Shown here piece by piece: positions 44,636 through 54,944 of a stretch of DNA of 64,000 nt. A model generated the notes under the pieces. It did not search any database. It saw nothing but the letters and a program-made list of their open reading frames with translations, and was not told the DNA's origin. The DNA is taken from positions 124,001-188,000 of the forward strand of contig NZ_KE384440.1 of the NCBI RefSeq assembly GCF_000425725.1, in the 5' to 3' direction. A program made the translations under genes and the position numbers. The DNA comes from Halomonas halocynthiae DSM 14573 (GTDB taxonomy: Bacteria; Pseudomonadota; Gammaproteobacteria; Pseudomonadales; Halomonadaceae). How positions within the stretch are numbered: the stretch's first letter is position 1; each line of letters begins with the position of its first letter.

Positions 44636-45376
44636 TTATCCCAAGGTAATGAGAGGTCGCCAGTGACGACCGTCCAGCTGCTCCAGTGGGCGAAACGTCT
44701 GCTTATAGGTCATTTTCTGGCATTCGTTGATCCAGTAGCCCAAATAGAGATAAGGCAGCCCCAAGTTACGACAGTGTGTTATCAGGCTGAGTACGGCAAA
44801 GGTTCCTAGTGAGCGACGCTCCAGTTCAACTGCGGGGTCAAAAAAGGTGTAAATGGCTGATAACCCTTGTCGAAGTGAGTCGAAGGCGCAGACGGCGATG
44901 AGGCGTTCGCCAAGGCGCATTTCTAGCAATTGTGCATAGTCCCTCTCCAGCCCCAGAAAACTGCGGTACTGCTCGGGGCTGGGCGGGTACATATCGCCGT
45001 CGGCATGGCGCTGCTGTATATAGCGGGCATATAGCTGATAGTGGGCTGGGTTGAAGCCGCTAGGCAAAAAGGCCAATGTTACGTCGGCATTGCGATGGAT
45101 AGTTTTGCGTTGCGAGCGGCTGGGTTGAAATAGCTCAACGGGAATCCTGACTGAAATACAGGCATTGCAGTTTTCGCAATGTGGGCGGTATAAGTGATGG
45201 CCACTGCGCCGAAATCCCTGTTGTGTTAGGTGGTCGTAAGTCTCACGATCGGGGGTTACCTGAGGGTCAAGAAATAGCGTAGAAGCCCGGCGGCCTTCTA
45301 GATAGCTGCAGGCGTGAGGCGCGGTGACGAAAAAACGTAGATCACGCCGTGGTTGTCTGGCACTGTCGTTGTTCAA
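44636..45376 (-). CDS. bpt: aspartate/glutamate leucyltransferase (Bpt/Ate family)
   Basis: A 246-residue tRNA-dependent aminoacyl-transferase that in bacteria adds Leu to N-terminal Asp or Glu, turning secondary into primary N-degrons for ClpS. Seen are the Cys-containing N-terminus APHACSYLEGRRASTLFLDP, the YRPHCENCNACISVRIPV motif, and the C-terminal YLYLGYWINECQKMTYKQTFRPLE. The start is TTG at 45374-45376, with AGGAG nine bases before it; no ATG fits. It is followed downstream by infA and preceded by aat, forming the N-end-rule cluster with clpSA. Confidence 0.92.
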   Translation of the reverse strand: MNNDSARQPRRDLRFFVTAPHACSYLEGRRASTLFLDPQVTPDRETYDHLTQQGFRRSGHHLYRPHCENCNACISVRIPVELFQPSRSQRKTIHRNADVTLAFLPSGFNPAHYQLYARYIQQRHADGDMYPPSPEQYRSFLGLERDYAQLLEMRLGERLIAVCAFDSLRQGLSAIYTFFDPAVELERRSLGTFAVLSLITHCRNLGLPYLYLGYWINECQKMTYKQTFRPLEQLDGRHWRPLITLG

Positions 45377-45417
45377 CTTAGGCGGCTCCTATACGAATCA
45401 GTGTTGCATGTTAGTGG

Positions 45418-46158
45418 TTAGTGGTTAGGGTCAATAAGCGTGTGGAGTGGAGGAAAATGCCAGTGGGGTGGGGTGGCCCATTGTGAAGGATTGTTTCCTA
45501 CAGGCGTCGGCAGCCAAGCTTCAAGGTAGCCTATGAACGTGTCACGAGGTATGTCGCGTGCTCCAAGGCTTGCCAGGTGCGGTGTGTGCATTTGGCAGTC
45601 AATCAGTTTGCCTTGCCCGGCAGACATGCTGTACGCCAAGTAGACCAGCGCGACTTTGGAGGCGTCAGGGACACGTGAAAACATGGATTCGCCGAAAAAG
45701 ACTGGCCCCATGGCGATGCCGTAAAGACCGCCCACCAAGCGCTCTTGTTGCCATACTTCGATGGATTGTGCGGCACCCAGTTGATGCAGGTGATGGTAGG
45801 CGCTACGCATGTCATCGGTAATCCAGGTGCCAAGCTCTTCCTCTCGGGGGGAAGCGCAAGCGCTTACTACGTCATCAAAGGCTTGGTTGGTGGTTAGAGA
45901 AAAGCCGGCGTTGCGAAGGCGTTTAGCTAGGCTTCGGCGAACACGAATTTCTTCAGGAAACAATACCATGCGCGGATTTGGACTCCACCATAGCAGCGGC
46001 TGATCGTCGCTGTACCATGGGAAAATTCCACTGCGATACGCCAACAACAAGCGTTCGGGGCTCAGATCTCCGCCTGCGGCTAGCAAGCCGTCTGGCTCTT
46101 CCAGGGCGTGTTGAGTGGGTGGAAAATAGAGAGGAGAAAGGGGAAGCCAAGGCAACAT
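45418..46158 (-). CDS. aat: leucyl/phenylalanyl-tRNA-protein transferase
   Basis: A 246-residue enzyme that adds Leu or Phe to N-terminal Lys or Arg of proteins, creating N-degrons for ClpS-ClpAP. Diagnostic blocks are YFPPTQHALEEPDGLLAAGGDLSPERLLLAYRSGIFPWY, WWSPNPRMVL, GEELGTWIT-like EEELGTWIT, VWQQERLVGGLYGIAMGPVFFGESMFS and LIDCQMHTPHLASLGARDIPR. ATG 46156-46158 has AGGA eight bases upstream; the frame to 46215 adds non-conserved residues. It is transcribed towards bpt after a 41-base gap. Confidence 0.95.
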   Translation of the reverse strand: MLPWLPLSPLYFPPTQHALEEPDGLLAAGGDLSPERLLLAYRSGIFPWYSDDQPLLWWSPNPRMVLFPEEIRVRRSLAKRLRNAGFSLTTNQAFDDVVSACASPREEELGTWITDDMRSAYHHLHQLGAAQSIEVWQQERLVGGLYGIAMGPVFFGESMFSRVPDASKVALVYLAYSMSAGQGKLIDCQMHTPHLASLGARDIPRDTFIGYLEAWLPTPVGNNPSQWATPPHWHFPPLHTLIDPNH

Positions 46159-46307
46159 GTGTGCTTTCCTGAGAAAATAAGGACCTAGTCTGCCGCTGCA
46201 GTACTCGAGGCTCAAGCTTCGGACTACTGTGATGGAGCGCGTAGGCTCGGTATGATACTGCGTCGATATTGATCAGGTGACGCCTACGGGCGCAAGGGGA
46301 TAGCTGG

Positions 46308-49300
46308 TTGACTGCCAATGACAAGTTCACGCGGAATGGACAGGCCAAAACGGCCAAGGATCGCGCCAAGCGCGTGGGGCTGCGACTTCAAGGGTCGCTG
46401 CGTGAAGGCCTTGTTATCGTACTGCTGGCGATTTGTGTGTTTTTGCTGCTGGCGCTATTCAGTTACAACGCTGCGGATCCAGGTTGGTCACATACCAGCT
46501 CTGGGAATGATGTTAGTAACTGGATGGGTTCTATTGGAGCCTGGATTGCCGATGTGCTGTATTCACTATTTGGTGCTAGTGCCCTGTGGTGGCCAGCTAT
46601 TTTTGGTTATTGCGCTTGGTGGATGATCCGCACGCGTCAGGAGCGCCTGGAGTGGAATCCTCTCACGTTGACATTACGCTGTGCAGGGCTTGCGCTGGTG
46701 CTGATGGGAACCACCATGTTCGGTGCATTGCTTTTTCCTCTGTCTGAAAGCAGTTTGCATTTCGGTACGGGGGGGGTGTTCGGCGAGGGGTTGGTGAGTG
46801 CGCTGTTGCCGTTGCTGAACAGTGGCACTTCACTGGTGGCGCTGGCAGCGTTGTTGTGTGGGTTGCCATTGTTGACGGGGCGGTCATGGTTATTAGTCAT
46901 TGACGATATAGGGCGCTACGGTCTGCGAGCTTGGGATGGATTAAAAGCGCGTATTGCTAGCAAGCGGGAAGCAAAACAGTCGGCCAAACTTGCTGAAGTA
47001 GCTACTGGCGAAGATGTGTCGGCGGAAGGAGCATCAGGCCTAGTGGATTCTGCTAGCGCGTCTGCTGGAAAGAGCGCCTCATGGTGGCGCCGTCGTGGGA
47101 ACAATGCTGTCGCTGAAAAGACGGAGCCTGCGGCTTTTGCTGAACCCGTACTCGGTGAGTCAGTGCTAAGTGAGCCGGTAATTGGTGGGGGTGATACGCA
47201 GATTCCATGGGCTACCCCAGTCACTTCTGCCCAAACGCCTGACGAAAGCCGTGTTGGTCAGCCGGATGAGTCTCATCCTGGCTCCTCTAGTGATGAGAGG
47301 GTTATTACACCGACTGTTGAAACAGACGGTGTGAATCGTGAGCGTAAAGAGCCGAGCGTTTTCGTTGTGCCAGCCCCTCTTGCTGCTGACGCCAAGGTGA
47401 GTGATACGCCTGACGAGCCTCAGCAAATGGCGCCTTTGGAAAGTAATACGGTTGAAGCTCCCAAAATGGTTCAACAGGAGGCATCGCCGGTTGAAAGTGC
47501 CCCTGTCTCTGACTCTAGTGACGCAATGGCTGTTTCAGCGCCGGAGCAGAAACAAGGGCCAGAGCCAGAGCTGAAGCCAGAGCCAGAGCTGAAGCCAGAG
47601 CCAGAGCTGAAGCCAGAACCAGAGCTGAAGCCAGAACCAGAGCTGAAGCCAGAGCCAGAGCTGAAGCCAGAATCAGAGCTGAAGCCAGAACCAGAGCCGA
47701 AGCCAGAACCAGAGCCGAAGCCAGAACCCGCTGATCAGGGTGCGCCTGAACCCGAGCAAGTGGCTAAGTCTGAGCCGCGCTCTCCTGAAGCTGTGCCTGA
47801 CCCCGTGTTGCCCGATGACGATGGGCCTCTCGTGCCAGCTTCCTACTCGGCGTCGCCGATAGACACGCTAGCGGATGCTAAGGCGGCGCAGCACTTGTCA
47901 CAGCCATTGAGTAGTAAAATGGCGGGCGTCTCGGTAGCCGCAGGCGTGGTTTCTGCTGCAGCCATTAGCCAGACGCAAACCCAGAGCGCCAGTCAGAGTC
48001 ACAGCCAGGAGCAAAGCCAGGGTCACCACCAAGGCCAGCCAGCGCATGAGGCTGCGGGTCAGATGGCGACGGCTGATCAGGCGCAGGCAGCTGCCGCAGA
48101 GGCTGGCACAAAGCTCTGGACAGTGGAGCATTTGCAGAGTCAGCGTCCGAATTTGGACGGTGATGATGAGCCCGAGGGGGATCTGCCGGATTATCGGTTG
48201 TTAACCGAGCCTTCTGCCCATGAGCCGAATTACACAGAAGAGCAGTTGGTTGATATGGCCGAATTGCTGGAAGTGCGTTTGCGAGAGTATGGCGTTAAGG
48301 CTGAAGTGGTGGATACCTGGCCCGGACCGGTAATTACGCGCTTTGAAATCAAGCCGGCAGCTGGGGTAAAAGCCTCTAAGATTAGTAACCTGGCCAAGGA
48401 TCTTGCTCGCTCGTTGATGGTTAAGAGTGTGCGTGTGGTAGAGGTGATTCCTGGCCGCCCTACAGTGGGTATCGAAATCCCTAACCCTAATCGCGCGATG
48501 ATCCGGTTGCGCGAGGTGATTGACTCTGATCGCTTCCAGAATGAATCCTCGGCCTTAACGCTGGCGCTGGGTCAAGATATCGGAGGCGCACCTGTTGTGG
48601 CCAATCTTGGCAAGATGCCGCACTTGCTGGTTGCTGGTACCACCGGTTCGGGCAAGTCGGTAGGGGTTAATGCCATGTTGATCTCGATGTTGCTCAAGGC
48701 TACGCCGGATGATCTTCGCATGATTATGGTTGACCCAAAGATGTTGGAACTGTCGGTATACGACGGCATCCCCCATCTGCTGGCACCAGTGGTTACCGAC
48801 ATGAAGGAAGCGGCTAATGGTCTGCGTTGGTGCGTGGCTGAGATGGAACGTCGTTATAAGTTGATGGCGTCGATGGGGGTGCGCAATATTGCTGGTTTTA
48901 ATGAGCGCCTGGATGAGGCCAGGCAAGCTGGCGCTCAAGTGGCCGATCCTCTGTGGGAGCCGCAGCCATGGGAAATGCATCAGCCGCCGCCAGTGCTGGA
49001 AAAACTGCCTTACATTGTGGTTGTTATCGACGAATTTGCCGATATGTTTATGATCGTTGGTAAAAAAGTCGAAGAGTTGATTGCGCGTCTGGCGCAGAAA
49101 GCGCGGGCTGCCGGTATTCACTTGATTCTGGCAACTCAGCGCCCCTCCGTCGATGTTGTCACTGGCCTTATTAAAGCCAATGTGCCGACCCGTATGGCCT
49201 TTCAAGTATCATCACGAGTGGACTCCCGAACTATTCTGGACCAAGGCGGCGCAGAGAACTTGCTGGGCCATGGCGACATGTTGTATCTCCCCGCGGGTTC

Positions 49301-49676
49301 GGGTGCGCCAAATCGGGTGCATGGTGCCTTTGTTGACGATGACGAAGTGCATCGGGTGGTTGACGACTGGAAGCGACGTGGAGAGCCACAGTACATCGAC
49401 GAAATTCTCTCTGGTGGTGTGACTGCTGATGCGCTAACGGGGCTTGAAGCGGAGGGCGCCGATGGTGACGACGCAGAGCAGGATGCGCTTTATGACGAAG
49501 CCGTGGCTTTTGTCACTGAGAGTCAGCGTGCTTCGATTTCGGCAGTGCAGCGCCGCTTCAAGATAGGCTACAACCGCGCAGCGCGTTTGGTTGACGCCAT
49601 GGAAGCCGCTGGCGTGGTATCGCCCATGGGAAATAATGGTGCCAGAGAAGTCTTGGCTCGCTCCCATGGTGCTTGA
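46308..49676 (+). CDS. ftsK: DNA translocase FtsK
   Basis: A 1122-residue septal DNA pump coordinating chromosome segregation and division. The N-terminal domain has about four membrane helices (first at about 31-52). A long linker (about 210-620) includes nine hexapeptide repeats of the PEPELK type at 418-471 and a Gln/His/Ser-rich stretch. The motor follows, with Walker A GTTGSGKS at 777-784 and Walker B with IDE at 907-909. The C-terminal winged-helix gamma domain ([24 protein letters not shown]) reads KOPS sites. The start is TTG 46308, with AAGGGG eight bases before it. lolA follows. Confidence 0.95.
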   Translation: MTANDKFTRNGQAKTAKDRAKRVGLRLQGSLREGLVIVLLAICVFLLLALFSYNAADPGWSHTSSGNDVSNWMGSIGAWIADVLYSLFGASALWWPAIFGYCAWWMIRTRQERLEWNPLTLTLRCAGLALVLMGTTMFGALLFPLSESSLHFGTGGVFGEGLVSALLPLLNSGTSLVALAALLCGLPLLTGRSWLLVIDDIGRYGLRAWDGLKARIASKREAKQSAKLAEVATGEDVSAEGASGLVDSASASAGKSASWWRRRGNNAVAEKTEPAAFAEPVLGESVLSEPVIGGGDTQIPWATPVTSAQTPDESRVGQPDESHPGSSSDERVITPTVETDGVNRERKEPSVFVVPAPLAADAKVSDTPDEPQQMAPLESNTVEAPKMVQQEASPVESAPVSDSSDAMAVSAPEQKQGPEPELKPEPELKPEPELKPEPELKPEPELKPEPELKPESELKPEPEPKPEPEPKPEPADQGAPEPEQVAKSEPRSPEAVPDPVLPDDDGPLVPASYSASPIDTLADAKAAQHLSQPLSSKMAGVSVAAGVVSAAAISQTQTQSASQSHSQEQSQGHHQGQPAHEAAGQMATADQAQAAAAEAGTKLWTVEHLQSQRPNLDGDDEPEGDLPDYRLLTEPSAHEPNYTEEQLVDMAELLEVRLREYGVKAEVVDTWPGPVITRFEIKPAAGVKASKISNLAKDLARSLMVKSVRVVEVIPGRPTVGIEIPNPNRAMIRLREVIDSDRFQNESSALTLALGQDIGGAPVVANLGKMPHLLVAGTTGSGKSVGVNAMLISMLLKATPDDLRMIMVDPKMLELSVYDGIPHLLAPVVTDMKEAANGLRWCVAEMERRYKLMASMGVRNIAGFNERLDEARQAGAQVADPLWEPQPWEMHQPPPVLEKLPYIVVVIDEFADMFMIVGKKVEELIARLAQKARAAGIHLILATQRPSVDVVTGLIKANVPTRMAFQVSSRVDSRTILDQGGAENLLGHGDMLYLPAGSGAPNRVHGAFVDDDEVHRVVDDWKRRGEPQYIDEILSGGVTADALTGLEAEGADGDDAEQDALYDEAVAFVTESQRASISAVQRRFKIGYNRAARLVDAMEAAGVVSPMGNNGAREVLARSHGA
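47559..47732 (+). repeat. 18-bp tandem repeats encoding the FtsK linker
   Basis: Nine in-frame copies of an 18-base unit (consensus CCAGARCCAGAGCTGAAG) encode PEPELK six times, PESELK once and PEPEPK twice, followed by a partial PEPA. Neighbouring copies differ at one or two bases, so the array has expanded by duplication or slippage. Confidence 0.92.
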
Positions 49677-49785
49677 GGCGATGGTGCAGATAGCGTGCAA
49701 GTTGCCGTCACAGTGAAACTTGTGGTGGCAATACGGGTCGCAGAACCAGGCCGTTATGGCGAGCCACTCTACAGGGAGAGACAAA

Positions 49786-50415
49786 ATGAAGTTGAGGACA
49801 TTGATTACCGGTGCACTGGTATCACTGGCAGTACCAAGCATCGCGCTTGCTGATGACGGCGCCGATCGTCTGACACGAATACTCGAGCCGTTGACGACGT
49901 ATGTGGCAGATTTTGACCAGAAGATTCTTGACGGCAGTGGCCAGCGTTTGCAGTCGGCCAGTGGCGAGATGTGGCTGGCACGGCCAGGGCGTTTTCGCTG
50001 GGAAGTGGATGCACCTTACTCACAGGTTGTTGTGTCAGACGGTGAGCAGGTAACGCTGTATGATCCCGACCTTGAGCAGGCAACCATCCAGCCACTGGAT
50101 CAGCGTGTTACGCATACACCTGCGTTATTGTTATCGGGTAGTGCGGAGGCGTTAACCGAAAATTATGACGTCATGTCTAGTCAGCGTGGCACGACAGAGG
50201 TGTTCACATTAACGCCGCGTAGCGCCGATACGTTGTTTGAAACACTGCAGCTGACGTTCCACGGCGAGCAGCTGGGTGGGCTGCAAATGACCGACAGTAC
50301 TGGCCAGCAAACCGCTATTGAATTCGACAATGTTAAACAGAATGACAGCGTTCAAGACAATCGCTTTCATGTTGAATTACCTGACAACACAGATGTAATA
50401 CGTAGCGGTAATTGA
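49786..50415 (+). CDS. lolA: outer-membrane lipoprotein carrier protein LolA
   Basis: A 209-residue periplasmic chaperone that takes lipoproteins from LolCDE to LolB. The signal peptide spans 1-22 (KLRTLITGALVSLAVPSIALA). The mature region shows the family pattern: LTRILEPLTTYVADFDQKILDGSGQRLQSASGEMWLARPGRFRWEVDAPYSQVVVSDG with the conserved Phe/Arg/Trp, and later LYDPDLEQATIQPLD. ATG 49786 has GGGAGAG upstream. It is downstream of ftsK as in most gammaproteobacteria; rarA, usually next in the same direction, is here on the opposite strand. Confidence 0.92.
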   Translation: MKLRTLITGALVSLAVPSIALADDGADRLTRILEPLTTYVADFDQKILDGSGQRLQSASGEMWLARPGRFRWEVDAPYSQVVVSDGEQVTLYDPDLEQATIQPLDQRVTHTPALLLSGSAEALTENYDVMSSQRGTTEVFTLTPRSADTLFETLQLTFHGEQLGGLQMTDSTGQQTAIEFDNVKQNDSVQDNRFHVELPDNTDVIRSGN

Positions 50416-50430
50416 GTTGCTCAGCGAGCG

Positions 50431-51777
50431 TTAGTATTTTTTTGATGCGTTGTCGGCGGCTTCGTCTAGGCTGAGGCGCTGTTGCTGGATTTGCCTGAAT
50501 CGTTGCTCATGCCCATATTCGCTGGGCAGAAAAAATGTTTCGCGTGGTAGTGCGTCAGGCCAGCAATCATGAGAACTGCCCGCTGGGTAGCCGTTGGGTT
50601 CGTTGTGTGCGTAGCGGTAGCCTTGGCCGTGGCCGAGAGACTCCATCAGTTTGGTCGGTGCGTTACGCAGATAACTGGGCACCTCTAGGCTGGGTTGAGC
50701 GGCGGCAAAGCGTTGCGCTTGCTTCCAAGCGACGTCTATCGCGTTACTCTTGGGGGCTACGCTTAAATGGATCAATGCGTGAGCAATTGCGCGTTGCCCT
50801 TCATAGTCTCCCAGGCGTAAGTAAGCATCCCAAGCCGCCATGACGAGAGGAAGGGCGCGCGGGTCGGTATTGCCGACATCTTCCGAGGCAATGGCTGCCA
50901 AACGACGTACGACGTCTAACGGATCGCCGCCGCCTTGGATGAACCTTGCCATGTAGAGTAGTGCGGCATCGGTGCGTGATGAGCGAATCGACTTGTGAAT
51001 AGCTGACAGCAGGTCATAGTAATAATCCCCCTGTTTGTCAAAGGCACTGGCGGTGTGGCCGATCACATCTGACAGCGCTTCCAGTGGCAGCCGCTCTCCA
51101 CTGTTGTGAGGCTGCGTAAAACTTGCCGCTGTTTCAAGTAAGCCTAGGGCGCGTCGGGCATCGCCTGCTGCTGCCCTGGCCAGCGTTTGTAGTACGTTAT
51201 CGTCTGCCTGAATATGGCGTAGCCCAAGGCCACGCTCGGTATCACTCAATGCCTGCTGAAGTACCTGTAGTAACTCATCTTCGTTGAGTGACTTGAGCAC
51301 ATAAACTCGGGTGCGGGATAGCAGAGCCGAGTTGACCTCAAAAGAAGGGTTTTCCGTTGTCGCACCGATCAGCGTTAACAGGCCAGACTCCACGTGCGGA
51401 AGCAGGGCATCCTGCTGGCTCTTGTTGAGGCGGTGAATTTCATCGAGGAACAGGACCGTTTTTCGCCCTTGGCCTTGAGCAACTCTCGCCCGCTCGGTCG
51501 ATTCGCGGATATCTTTAACCCCGGCCATCACCGCGGATAATCGTTCTAGGTGAGCGTCAGACTGAATGGCCAGAATTTCAGCTAATGTCGTTTTGCCAGT
51601 GCCCGGCGGGCCCCACAGGATCATTGAGTGCAACGAATGGGTTTCAATCATCTGGTATAAGGGTTTACCTGGGCTGACTAACGCCTGTTGACCAATATAT
51701 TCGCTTAGTTGGCGCGGCCGCATGCGCCATGCTAATGGGGCGTTTTGTGCAGTAACGGATTGCTGAAACATGTCCAT
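50431..51777 (-). CDS. rarA: replication-associated recombination protein RarA (MgsA)
   Basis: A 448-residue clamp-loader-like AAA+ ATPase acting at stalled replication forks. It has [16 protein letters not shown] at the N-terminus, Walker [10 protein letters not shown] at about 55-63, Walker [22 protein letters not shown], sensor 1 [19 protein letters not shown] and the C-terminal tetramerisation domain with [17 protein letters not shown]. The usual order ftsK-lolA-rarA-serS is altered: rarA is inverted and convergent with lolA, and serS is absent. Confidence 0.95.
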   Translation of the reverse strand: MDMFQQSVTAQNAPLAWRMRPRQLSEYIGQQALVSPGKPLYQMIETHSLHSMILWGPPGTGKTTLAEILAIQSDAHLERLSAVMAGVKDIRESTERARVAQGQGRKTVLFLDEIHRLNKSQQDALLPHVESGLLTLIGATTENPSFEVNSALLSRTRVYVLKSLNEDELLQVLQQALSDTERGLGLRHIQADDNVLQTLARAAAGDARRALGLLETAASFTQPHNSGERLPLEALSDVIGHTASAFDKQGDYYYDLLSAIHKSIRSSRTDAALLYMARFIQGGGDPLDVVRRLAAIASEDVGNTDPRALPLVMAAWDAYLRLGDYEGQRAIAHALIHLSVAPKSNAIDVAWKQAQRFAAAQPSLEVPSYLRNAPTKLMESLGHGQGYRYAHNEPNGYPAGSSHDCWPDALPRETFFLPSEYGHEQRFRQIQQQRLSLDEAADNASKKY

Positions 51778-51993
51778 TTCGGATTCCTCGCTGGAGCCTG
51801 CTAGGATGGGAAAGGTTCGGTCAGGATTGCAAGCTAATCGCTGAATGCCTAAATGTATTGTTTATTCAAAAAAGCGTCAGACTCTAGCCCTTCTCAGCGT
51901 TGAGTTATCTTGCATTGTACCGTGGGAACTCGTTTTGGGGTGGGGAGTCGGATGATATAGGCCATTTGGCTTATTACTGGAGGAGGTTGTCGT

Positions 51994-52545
51994 ATGGCTA
52001 CGTTGAATCAGCTTCGCCAAGACCATGCCAATATGGCGGGTATGCTGCACGTTCTGAAAGTAAAACAGAAAGTGTTGATGGAGGGAGAGCGACCCGACTT
52101 TCGACTTGTCCGAGAAGTTGTCGATTATATTCTTGATTACATGGATGGTTTTTCCAAGCTGCTGGACGAGGTCTTTGCTCAGCTTGTGCATGACAAAGTG
52201 CCTGATGCGGATAGTACCAGTGCGTTATTGGCTGAGCATTATCGTGCGCTTAGAAAGCAACTGCTGCGTCTTTCTTCTGATCTAGACATGATTCTGATGG
52301 ATGGCGTGATGCCCATGGATCGCTTTGCCGCAGACCTTGATGGGTATTTGGACATGCACCAGAGGTATTTACGAGAAGAGCGTGAGCACTTGGTGCCTTT
52401 GATGCGTGAACACTTCGATGATAGTGACATGGAACGCTTTGCTGCAGCACTGCCTGAAGGTGCGGCAAATCAGTTTGAGCAACTCAAGAAAGCATATCCG
52501 GCGCTTGAGGAAGAGCTAGATGACGTTGCACCGCCCGCTATGTAA
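51994..52545 (+). CDS. hemerythrin-like domain protein with altered metal-site residues
   Basis: A 183-residue helical protein with the N-terminal pattern of bacterial hemerythrin-like proteins: LRQDHANMAGMLHVLKVKQ, then GERPDFRLVREVVDYILDYMDGF, LAEHYRALRKQLL and YLDMHQRYLREEREHLVPLM. Relatives have HHPxED after the second helix (ligand His and Glu); here the matching place reads SKLLDE, so one or more iron ligands seem missing. Several Met residues are present. GGAGGAGG precedes the ATG strongly. The gene is alone between rarA and murI. Function is unknown; a loss of diiron binding is possible. Confidence 0.75.
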   Translation: MATLNQLRQDHANMAGMLHVLKVKQKVLMEGERPDFRLVREVVDYILDYMDGFSKLLDEVFAQLVHDKVPDADSTSALLAEHYRALRKQLLRLSSDLDMILMDGVMPMDRFAADLDGYLDMHQRYLREEREHLVPLMREHFDDSDMERFAAALPEGAANQFEQLKKAYPALEEELDDVAPPAM

Positions 52546-52801
52546 CCCTGGCTTTATCGTGATGTGCTGTTGGCAGTCGTAGCAAGCGCTATTATCACCA
52601 GGCCACAGATTTTGCGGCTTTCGTTGACGTATACGCTTCGACACAGCTCGCGGCTGGGTTAGAATCTGCCCTTGAGTGTTTAAAGCTATTGCCACGTTGA
52701 ATAATGAGCCACTGCATGCCCCAGCCGTTATCTTTGCCGCAATTTTTGCGGATAGACTTTTGTTCGGTCTTCGCTCTTTTTTTAGCCTCTAACATGGCGG
52801 A

Positions 52802-53587
52802 ATGGCGCTGATGGCAGGGCCAATACTGGTATTTGATTCGGGTGTTGGTGGTCTGTCGGTCGTTGCCGCGCTGCGTCAGCGGCTGCCTAGTGCAGAGCTG
52901 ACGTATGCGTGCGATAACGCCATGCTTCCCTATGGCGTTCGTGAAGATGACTGGTTAGTAAAGCGGATAGTCGAGGTCTGTGGTGCGGCCGTTAACGTCA
53001 GTGGTTGCGTTGGGTTAGTGGTGGCCTGCAACACGGCGAGTACGCTGGCGCTGGACCGATTGCGTCAGCACCTTGATGTGCCCGTTATTGGTACGGTGCC
53101 CGCGATTAAGCCTGCCGCTGAACTGAGCCGCTCGCGTCATATTGGGCTATTGGCTACCAGCGCGACAGTGCGTCGCCCCTATACCGATCAGTTAATTCAT
53201 GACTTTGCGGGCAACTGTCGGGTGACTCGTGTAGCGGCTGATGCCTTAGTGGTTGAAGCTGAACAGATGGTGCGCGGTAAAACACCTGACTTGTCTCGCA
53301 TACGTGACGCGCTGGCGCCATTGGATGCGCTGCATGACCTGGACACGGTCGTGCTAGGCTGTACGCATTTTCCATTGTTGCGAGACTGGTTGTCCGGCGC
53401 CATGACACGCCCCTTGCGATGGGTCGATTCAGGTGACGCCATTGCCCGTCGCTGCGCGCAAATCATGCCCATAACCGCTTCGCGTGGTTCGGTTGAAACC
53501 GCTTGGTTGACGGCACTTACCCCAGAACTGGCCGTTGGGCTACGGGCCCATGGCTTCAAAAACAGTTGTTCACTAGTGATTGATTGA
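52802..53587 (+). CDS. murI: glutamate racemase
   Basis: A 261-residue enzyme making D-glutamate for peptidoglycan. Both catalytic cysteines are present: Cys76 in VACNTAST and the one in LGCTHFPLL. The N-terminal PILVFDSGVGGLSVV carries the general-base Asp and the Ser of the family. ATG 52802 is used, but ATG 52811 nearby is also possible; neither has a strong ribosome site. It lies upstream of trmA on the same strand. Confidence 0.94.
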   Translation: MALMAGPILVFDSGVGGLSVVAALRQRLPSAELTYACDNAMLPYGVREDDWLVKRIVEVCGAAVNVSGCVGLVVACNTASTLALDRLRQHLDVPVIGTVPAIKPAAELSRSRHIGLLATSATVRRPYTDQLIHDFAGNCRVTRVAADALVVEAEQMVRGKTPDLSRIRDALAPLDALHDLDTVVLGCTHFPLLRDWLSGAMTRPLRWVDSGDAIARRCAQIMPITASRGSVETAWLTALTPELAVGLRAHGFKNSCSLVID

Positions 53588-53662
53588 GCAGAACCTTGGC
53601 TATTTGCTCAGTACCTTTTGCCATCTTTCGTCTCGATTTATCTGCATTTCTCAGGAGCCGCC

Positions 53663-54778
53663 GTGGCTATTCCCGTTGTCGACCCCGACCGCTATGACGA
53701 CCAGCTTGCTACCAAGCGCAGAAGAATTAACCAGTGTTTTGCACGATTTTCGCCACCGGAGCTAGAGGTGTTTGCGTCGCCATCCAGTCATTACCGGCAG
53801 CGTTGTGAGTTTCGTGTTTGGCATGAAGGTGATGACATTTATTACGTCATGTTTGAGGTGGACCCAAATAACCCGGCCCAAAAACATGTGGTACGAATGG
53901 ATAGTTATGCCGTAGCTAGCCAGGCGATCAATACGTTAATGCCTCGCTTGATGGATGCCATTCGCGATAATCCGGTGCTGAGACGGCGGTTGTTTCAGGT
54001 AGATTTTTTAACCACGCTATCTGGCGAGAGCTTGGTGACGCTGATTTATCATCGTCCACTGGAAGGCGACTGGGAAGAGGAAGCGCGCCGGCTGGAAGAA
54101 GAGCTAGGTGTAATGATTATTGGCCGTTCGCGCAAGCAGCGTATTGTGCTGACTCGTGATCATGTGTGGGAGCACCTAGAAGTCGATGGGCGTGAGCTAG
54201 TCTATCAGCAGGTCGAAAACAGCTTTACTCAGCCTAATGCCGAGATTTGTTGCGCCATGCTCAGCTGGGCACGCGATGTGACTTCAGGAAGTCAAGATCA
54301 TGATTTAGTAGAGCTTTATTGCGGGAATGGCAATTTTACTATTGCGTTGGCTGACAACTTTCGGCGCGTATTGGCCACGGAAATTTCGCGCACCTCCGTC
54401 GCCAGTGCGCGCGAGAACGTGCTTGCCAATGGCGTTGGGAATGTCACGGTAGGGCGGATGTCGGCCGAAGAGTTTTCTCTGGCGCTGAGCGGCGAAAAAG
54501 CAGGGCGTCGAGTGGCCGAGATGCGGTTGGAAGAGTACGACTTCTCGACGGTGCTGGTCGACCCGCCTCGAGCTGGCCTGGATGCAGAGAGCTGTAGTTT
54601 GCTCAGCAACTATGAGCGCATTGTATATATTTCCTGCAACCCCGATAGCCTGGTTACTAATCTTGAGATGTTATCCCGCACGCATGCTATTCAGCGCTTT
54701 GCTCTGTTTGATCAATTTCCATGGACGGATCATACCGAGTGTGGCGTCTTACTGGAGCGCCGAGCCGAGGGCAATTAA
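53663..54778 (+). CDS. trmA: tRNA (uracil-5-)-methyltransferase
   Basis: A 371-residue SAM-dependent enzyme making m5U54 in the T loop of tRNA (and in tmRNA). The N-terminal RYRQRCEFRVWH-like segment (HYRQRCEFRVWH) contacts RNA. The Rossmann motif LVELYCGNGNFTIALA, NPPRAG-like VDPPRAGLD, the nucleophile Cys in ISCNPDSL and the C-terminal general-base Glu in FPWTDHTECG complete the pattern. GTG 53663 is chosen because AGGAG lies five bases upstream; the longer frame from 53618 lacks a site. Confidence 0.95.
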   Translation: MAIPVVDPDRYDDQLATKRRRINQCFARFSPPELEVFASPSSHYRQRCEFRVWHEGDDIYYVMFEVDPNNPAQKHVVRMDSYAVASQAINTLMPRLMDAIRDNPVLRRRLFQVDFLTTLSGESLVTLIYHRPLEGDWEEEARRLEEELGVMIIGRSRKQRIVLTRDHVWEHLEVDGRELVYQQVENSFTQPNAEICCAMLSWARDVTSGSQDHDLVELYCGNGNFTIALADNFRRVLATEISRTSVASARENVLANGVGNVTVGRMSAEEFSLALSGEKAGRRVAEMRLEEYDFSTVLVDPPRAGLDAESCSLLSNYERIVYISCNPDSLVTNLEMLSRTHAIQRFALFDQFPWTDHTECGVLLERRAEGN

Positions 54779-54944
54779 ACGCGCGATATCATGCCAAATC
54801 GTTATGGATTATGTGTAAGTCGGCATCTTCTTGGGGTCAGCCTGAATATTGGCGTAAGCTCATGGTAAGGCTGGCAGAACCAGCCCAACATCTAGAGACC
54901 ATGATTTGGCCGCATTGATGGCCACTGCCAGTCGAGGTGAAAGG

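Noticed and set aside
47980..48050. Gln/His/Ser-rich region in FtsK considered as a frameshift
   Set aside because: The frame continues smoothly into the conserved motor; low-complexity linkers are usual in FtsK.
48555..49205. Minus-strand open frame of 216 codons inside ftsK
   Set aside because: Antisense to the conserved FtsK motor; shadow frame.
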